Source: Actimicrobium sp047621665
Lineage (GTDB): Bacteria > Pseudomonadota > Gammaproteobacteria > Burkholderiales > Burkholderiaceae_D
Direction: 5' to 3'
Assembly (NCBI GenBank): GCA_047621665.1
Contig: JBLHMB010000010.1
Coordinates: forward strand, 1 to 64,000
Length of the DNA stretch: 64,000 bases
Both the position numbers and the translations under genes were made by a program. Positions 60,086 through 64,000 of the stretch are shown piece by piece. Under the pieces are notes generated by a model. The model ran no database searches, had not been told where the DNA came from, and worked only from the letters and a program-made list of their open reading frames with translations. Position 1 is the stretch's first letter. Each line of letters opens with the position of its first letter.

Positions 60086-61750
60086 ATGGCACCAGCAGCG
60101 CCGGCATCACGCAAGATCACCCCGGAGCAGCGCAAGGTCATTTTTGCGGCAGCGCTGGGGTCGGTTTTCGAGTGGTATGACTTTTATCTATACGGCGCGC
60201 TAGCGCTCATTATTGCCAAACAATTTTTTTCCAGTACGGACGACAATACGGCGTTTATTTTTGCGCTAATGGTGTTTGCTGCCGGCTTTATCGTGCGTCC
60301 GTTCGGTGCGCTGGTATTCGGCCGTCTCGGCGACCTGATCGGTCGCAAGACGACTTTTCTGGTCACGATTGTACTGATGGGTGCATCGACTTTTCTGGTC
60401 GGTATATTGCCGAACTATGCCTCGATCGGTATTGCAGCGCCCATCCTCCTGGTCACGCTGCGCATCGTGCAAGGCCTTGCGCTGGGCGGCGAATACGGCG
60501 GCGCGGTCACATATGTGGCTGAGCATGCGCCCAACAATCAACGCGGTGCGTTCACCGCATGGATTCAGACCAGCGCCACGCTGGGCCTGTTTCTGTCACT
60601 GCTGGTGATTCTCGGCACGCGGTCCGCGGTCGGCGAAACCGCCTTTGCGCAATGGGGCTGGCGCGTTCCCTTCCTGTTCTCCGTCTTCCTGCTGGCGCTA
60701 TCGGTCTGGATTCGTGTATCGATGAACGAGTCGCCTGCCTTCACGCGTATGCAGGCCGAAGGCAATGCATCAAAGGAACCGCTGTCGGAAGCCTTCGGTC
60801 AGTGGAAAAATCTGAAGACCGTCCTTCTCGCGCTGATCGGCCTGACTGCCGGACAGGCGGTAGTCTGGTATACCGGCCAGTTCTATGCGCTGTTTTTTTT
60901 GACGCAAACGCTCAAGGTCGACAGCTTTACGGCGAATCTGATGATTGCCGCTGCGCTGTTCATTGGCACACCGTTTTTCCTGATCTTCGGATCTCTGTCG
61001 GACAGAATCGGCCGCAAGCCAATCATCATGGGGGGCATGCTGCTCGCGGCATTGACCACCTTCCCCTTGTTTGCTGCCCTGACCCACTACGCCAATCCTG
61101 CACTCGAAAGCGCGCTGATCAATTCGCCCGTGGTCGTTACTGCCGACCCGTCGACCTGCCAGTTTCTGTTCAATCCGACCGACACCAAAAAATTCACCTC
61201 GTCATGTGACCGGTCACGTATCGTGCTGGCGAATGCCTCGGTCAATTACAGCAATGTCGCCGGTCCGGCCGGTTCATTGGCATCGATCAAAATCGGTAAT
61301 CGAGTCATTGAAGAATATGACGTCGATATTTTGTCGCAAGACGAAGCGGTAGCCAGGGACAAGGCCTTCAGGAAAGAAGTAGGTGAAGCCATCAAGGCGG
61401 CCGGCTATCCGTCCAAGGCCGACCCCGACCAGATCAATACGCCGATGGTTTTACTACTACTGACGATCCTGATGATTTACGTGACGATGGTCTACGGCCC
61501 GCTCGCCGCGATGCTGGTCGAAATGTTCCCGACCCGGATCCGCACCAGCGCGATATCGCTACCATATCACCTCGGAAACGGCTGGTTCGGCGGCTTGCTG
61601 CCAACCATGGCTTTTGCGCTGGTGGCTTATAAGGGCGACATCTACTATGGACTCTGGTATCCGGTCGTCATCGCTGCAGCCTGTTTTGTCATCGGCATGT
61701 TGTTCGTCAAGGAAACCAAAGGCAAGGATATTTACGCTACTCATCGCTGA
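60086..61750 (+). CDS. MHS-family MFS transporter with large periplasmic insert
   Basis: Metabolite:proton symporter-like MFS permease of 554 residues. The N-terminus ALGSVFEWYDFYLYGALA and the FGRLGDLIGRKTT loop are typical of the MHS family, which carries organic acids such as shikimate or citrate. Twelve hydrophobic segments are visible. Between the eighth and ninth, about 115 residues of soluble sequence (from about residue 340 to 455) form an extra domain with two Cys (STCQFLFNP and TSSCDRS). The start follows CAGGAGACACC. It is divergent from the thiolase operon and may import its substrate. Confidence 0.88.
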   Translation: MAPAAPASRKITPEQRKVIFAAALGSVFEWYDFYLYGALALIIAKQFFSSTDDNTAFIFALMVFAAGFIVRPFGALVFGRLGDLIGRKTTFLVTIVLMGASTFLVGILPNYASIGIAAPILLVTLRIVQGLALGGEYGGAVTYVAEHAPNNQRGAFTAWIQTSATLGLFLSLLVILGTRSAVGETAFAQWGWRVPFLFSVFLLALSVWIRVSMNESPAFTRMQAEGNASKEPLSEAFGQWKNLKTVLLALIGLTAGQAVVWYTGQFYALFFLTQTLKVDSFTANLMIAAALFIGTPFFLIFGSLSDRIGRKPIIMGGMLLAALTTFPLFAALTHYANPALESALINSPVVVTADPSTCQFLFNPTDTKKFTSSCDRSRIVLANASVNYSNVAGPAGSLASIKIGNRVIEEYDVDILSQDEAVARDKAFRKEVGEAIKAAGYPSKADPDQINTPMVLLLLTILMIYVTMVYGPLAAMLVEMFPTRIRTSAISLPYHLGNGWFGGLLPTMAFALVAYKGDIYYGLWYPVVIAAACFVIGMLFVKETKGKDIYATHR

Positions 61751-61930
61751 GCCGACGGTACGCTCTCAGGGACCAGGTTGAATGCGCAAACGGATGGAAT
61801 TGACCACGATTGCCGGTTTGTGCACGCAGCTACAAGCTAATCTTTTTTATAGTCGCCGTGCCAATCCATTCCATGCGAGCGCAGGCAGGCGGTATCATGC
61901 TGGTCACTTTTCCCACTCCGGCACCGTCCC

Positions 61931-63145
61931 ATGAAAACTCCTGTCCGCTTCGGCACCCCGCTCTCGTCCAACGCCACCAAAGTCATGCTGCTCGGGTCCG
62001 GTGAACTGGGCAAAGAAGTCATCATTGCGTTGCAGCGCCTCGGCGTCGAAGTCATCGCCGTTGACCGTTATGCCGACGCGCCCGGCCAGCAGGTCGCCCA
62101 TCGCGCGCACGTGATCAACATGGCCGACGGCGATGCATTGGCCGCGCTGATCGCGCTGGAAAAACCGGATCTGGTCGTGCCCGAAATCGAAGCCATTGCC
62201 ACCACCCGTTTGATGGAACTCGAACAAGCCGGCGCTGTCACCGTGATCCCGACCGCACGCGCGGCCTGGCTGACGATGAATCGCGAAGGTATCCGCCGGC
62301 TCGCTGCCGAAGAATTGCAATTACCGACCTCGCCGTATCGCTTCGCCGACAGCAAGGCCGAGCTGCAGGCCGCCTGCGCCGATATCGGTTTTCCGTGCAT
62401 CATCAAACCGGTCATGTCGTCGTCCGGCAAAGGCCAGTCGAAGCTCGACAGCGCCGATGAAGTCGCCGCCGCCTGGGATTACGCCGCCGCCGGCAGCCGC
62501 GTCGATGCCGGTCGGGTGATCGTCGAAGGGTTCATTGATTTTGAATATGAAATCACGTTGCTGACGGTGCGCTCGCTTGATGAACACGGCGACGTCATCA
62601 CGTCCTTTTGCGAGCCGATCGGCCATATTCAGGTCAACGGGGACTACGTCGAAAGCTGGCAGCCGCATCCGATGGCCTCGAAAGCGCTGGTCAATGCCCA
62701 AGCCATTGCCAAGGCGGTCACCGACAACCTCGGCGGACGCGGCCTGTTCGGTGTCGAACTATTCGTCAAGGGCGACCAGGTCTGGTTCTCGGAAGTCAGC
62801 CCGCGTCCGCATGACACCGGCATGGTGACCATGGCCAGCCAGGTCCAGAGCGAATTCGAAATCCACGCCAAAGCCATCCTCGGGTTGCCAGTCAATGTCG
62901 CGCTGAAAGCGCCGGGTGCCTCCGCCGTGATTTATGGCCGCCATGATGCCAAGGGCATCGCGTTCGACGGCGTCGCCGAAGCGTTGCGACTGCCCGGCAC
63001 CGACATCCGCCTGTTCGGCAAGCCGGAGTCCTTTGCGCGCCGGCGCATGGGTGTCGCGCTGGCGGTTGCCGCTGATATCGAGACCGCGCGCAGCATCGCC
63101 AAAGCCGCTGCGGCCAAGGTGATTCCGGTCCTGCCGGACGCCTGA
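61931..63145 (+). CDS. purT: Formate-dependent GAR transformylase PurT
   Basis: ATP-grasp enzyme of 404 residues that formylates 5'-phosphoribosylglycinamide with formate and ATP. Marks are MLLGSGELGKEV at the N-terminus, the ATP-grasp core KPVMSSSGKGQSKL, and ELFVKGDQVWFSEVSPRPHDTGMVTM. The gene is monocistronic by spacing: 180 bases separate it from the transporter and 72 from nadB. It provides a folate-independent route in purine synthesis. Confidence 0.95.
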   Translation: MKTPVRFGTPLSSNATKVMLLGSGELGKEVIIALQRLGVEVIAVDRYADAPGQQVAHRAHVINMADGDALAALIALEKPDLVVPEIEAIATTRLMELEQAGAVTVIPTARAAWLTMNREGIRRLAAEELQLPTSPYRFADSKAELQAACADIGFPCIIKPVMSSSGKGQSKLDSADEVAAAWDYAAAGSRVDAGRVIVEGFIDFEYEITLLTVRSLDEHGDVITSFCEPIGHIQVNGDYVESWQPHPMASKALVNAQAIAKAVTDNLGGRGLFGVELFVKGDQVWFSEVSPRPHDTGMVTMASQVQSEFEIHAKAILGLPVNVALKAPGASAVIYGRHDAKGIAFDGVAEALRLPGTDIRLFGKPESFARRRMGVALAVAADIETARSIAKAAAAKVIPVLPDA

Positions 63146-63217
63146 CAGGCGCTGCCAAACGGCGGCGCAAAAATAACCTATAGTCGGTACTCCATTCAAT
63201 AAATAAGAACAATCACC

Positions 63218-64000
63218 ATGAAATTTGATGTCGCCATCGTCGGCAGCGGACTGGCCGGACTGTCCGTCGCATTGCACCTCGCAAAAACCCGCAAGGTCGT
63301 TGTCATCTCCAAGCGCGAGCTGCTCGACGGTGCCAGCAACTGGGCCCAGGGCGGGATTGCCGCCGTGCTTGATTCCGGCGACAGCTTCGCCGAACACGTC
63401 GATGACACGCTGGTCGCCGGTGCCGGTTTGTGCGATGAAAGCGCGACCCGTTTCATCATCGAGCATGGTCGCGAAGCAATTGAATGGCTGATCGAACAAG
63501 GCGTGCCGTTCACCCGTGACGACACGGCCGAACTGGGTTTTCACCTTACTCGAGAAGGCGGCCACAGCCAGCGCCGCATCATCCACGCCGCCGATGCGAC
63601 CGGTCATGCGGTGCAGGTCACGCTGGAACAGATCGTGCGCAACAATCCGAACATCACGCTGCTTGAACATCACTACGCAATCGACGTGATTAAATCGAAC
63701 AAGCTCCCCGGTGGCGGCGAAGAACCGCATTGCCTCGGCTTGTATGTGCAGGACGTCAAGAGCGGTAAGGTCAGCACCATCGCGGCCGATCACACGGTTC
63801 TGGCCACCGGCGGTGCCGGCAAGGTCTACCTGTACACAACCAATCCGGATACCGCGACCGGTGACGGTATTGCAATGGCCTGGCGCGCCGGTTGCCGCGT
63901 CGCCAACATGGAATTCATCCAGTTCCATCCGACCTGTTTGTACCATCCGTATGCGAAGTCCTTCCTGATTACCGAAGCCGTGCGCGGCGAAGGCGGCATG
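63218..64000 (+). CDS. nadB: L-aspartate oxidase NadB, 5' part (3' end outside window)
   Basis: The first 261 codons of a flavoprotein that oxidises aspartate to iminoaspartate in de novo NAD synthesis. The FAD-binding start MKFDVAIVGSGLAGLSVALH is followed by SNWAQGGIAAVL, HLTREGGHSQRRIIHAAD (with the conserved Arg and His residues), and LATGGAGKVYLYTTNPDTATGD. The sequence stops in frame at the window edge without a stop codon, so it is incomplete. It starts 72 bases after purT. The nadA and nadC genes are not in view. Confidence 0.95.
   Translation, partial: MKFDVAIVGSGLAGLSVALHLAKTRKVVVISKRELLDGASNWAQGGIAAVLDSGDSFAEHVDDTLVAGAGLCDESATRFIIEHGREAIEWLIEQGVPFTRDDTAELGFHLTREGGHSQRRIIHAADATGHAVQVTLEQIVRNNPNITLLEHHYAIDVIKSNKLPGGGEEPHCLGLYVQDVKSGKVSTIAADHTVLATGGAGKVYLYTTNPDTATGDGIAMAWRAGCRVANMEFIQFHPTCLYHPYAKSFLITEAVRGEGGM

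Noticed and set aside
1..64000. Search for tRNA, rRNA, CRISPR arrays, insertion sequences, integrase and phage genes
   Set aside because: No cloverleaf, repeat-spacer pattern, transposase, integrase or phage protein was recognised. Intergenic gaps are short and the long frames are accounted for.

Overview
This 64 kb window is a chromosomal segment from a moderately GC-rich Gram-negative bacterium, most likely a betaproteobacterium of the Burkholderiales and probably close to Oxalobacteraceae. The evidence is gene order: dapC-dapD-pilU-arsC-like-dapE-prmB, rpfE-recJ, prfB-lysS, mltG-tmk-holB-pilZ-tatD opposite ygfZ, and DUF1501/DUF1800. The taxonomic call is inference from gene content. I saw no rRNA, tRNA, CRISPR array, insertion sequence, integrase or prophage gene. 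The segment looks like core genome with small accessory insertions.

Layout. 1-2.9 kb: the 3' end of an MFS transporter, a secreted YXWxPGYW protein, an orphan amino-acid ABC permease and a PsiF-repeat protein with a clear terminator. 3-14.5 kb: smc on the minus strand, then on the plus strand the diaminopimelate genes dapC, dapD and dapE (with a PilU-type ATPase and an ArsC/Spx-like protein between dapD and dapE), prmB and an ABC-F ATPase. 14.6-15.4 kb: two small, AT-richer genes of unknown function. 15.4-25 kb: a DUF2520 oxidoreductase, arfB, a DUF1501/DUF1800 pair with a small secreted protein, ompR-envZ, a flavin-binding protein, a YqhD-type aldehyde reductase and an aldo/keto reductase. 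25-33 kb: rpfE-recJ (ATGA-coupled), a membrane-anchored TAXI protein, prfB with its programmed +1 frameshift, lysS and a glycine-zipper protein. 33-40.5 kb: a universal stress protein and a nitronate monooxygenase, each preceded by an FNR/ANR-like box, then the minus-strand run mltG-tmk-holB-pilZ-GNAT-tatD-ankyrin. 40.6-50 kb: ygfZ, DUF4936, an NRDE protein, and sbcDC flanked on each side by a low-GC hypothetical with a disordered N-terminus and a hydrophobic hairpin. 50-59.8 kb: an HD-GYP protein, then a nine-gene minus-strand operon that looks catabolic (thiolase, acyl-CoA dehydrogenase, Dabb protein, two SDRs, PaaI thioesterase, MDR oxidoreductase, GST, alpha/beta hydrolase). 60-64 kb: a divergent MHS-family transporter, purT and the 5' part of nadB.

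Most genes are housekeeping: lysine and cell-wall precursor synthesis, DNA repair and segregation, translation termination and rescue, and purine and NAD synthesis. The less explained material is (i) the two hairpin-membrane hypotheticals flanking sbcDC and the small Ser/Thr-rich pair at 14.7-15.3 kb, (ii) the nine-gene catabolic operon with dyads in its divergent promoter region, and (iii) the FNR-like boxes. I found no complete, clearly new multi-gene system. The sbcDC-flanking pair is the best candidate for undescribed biology.
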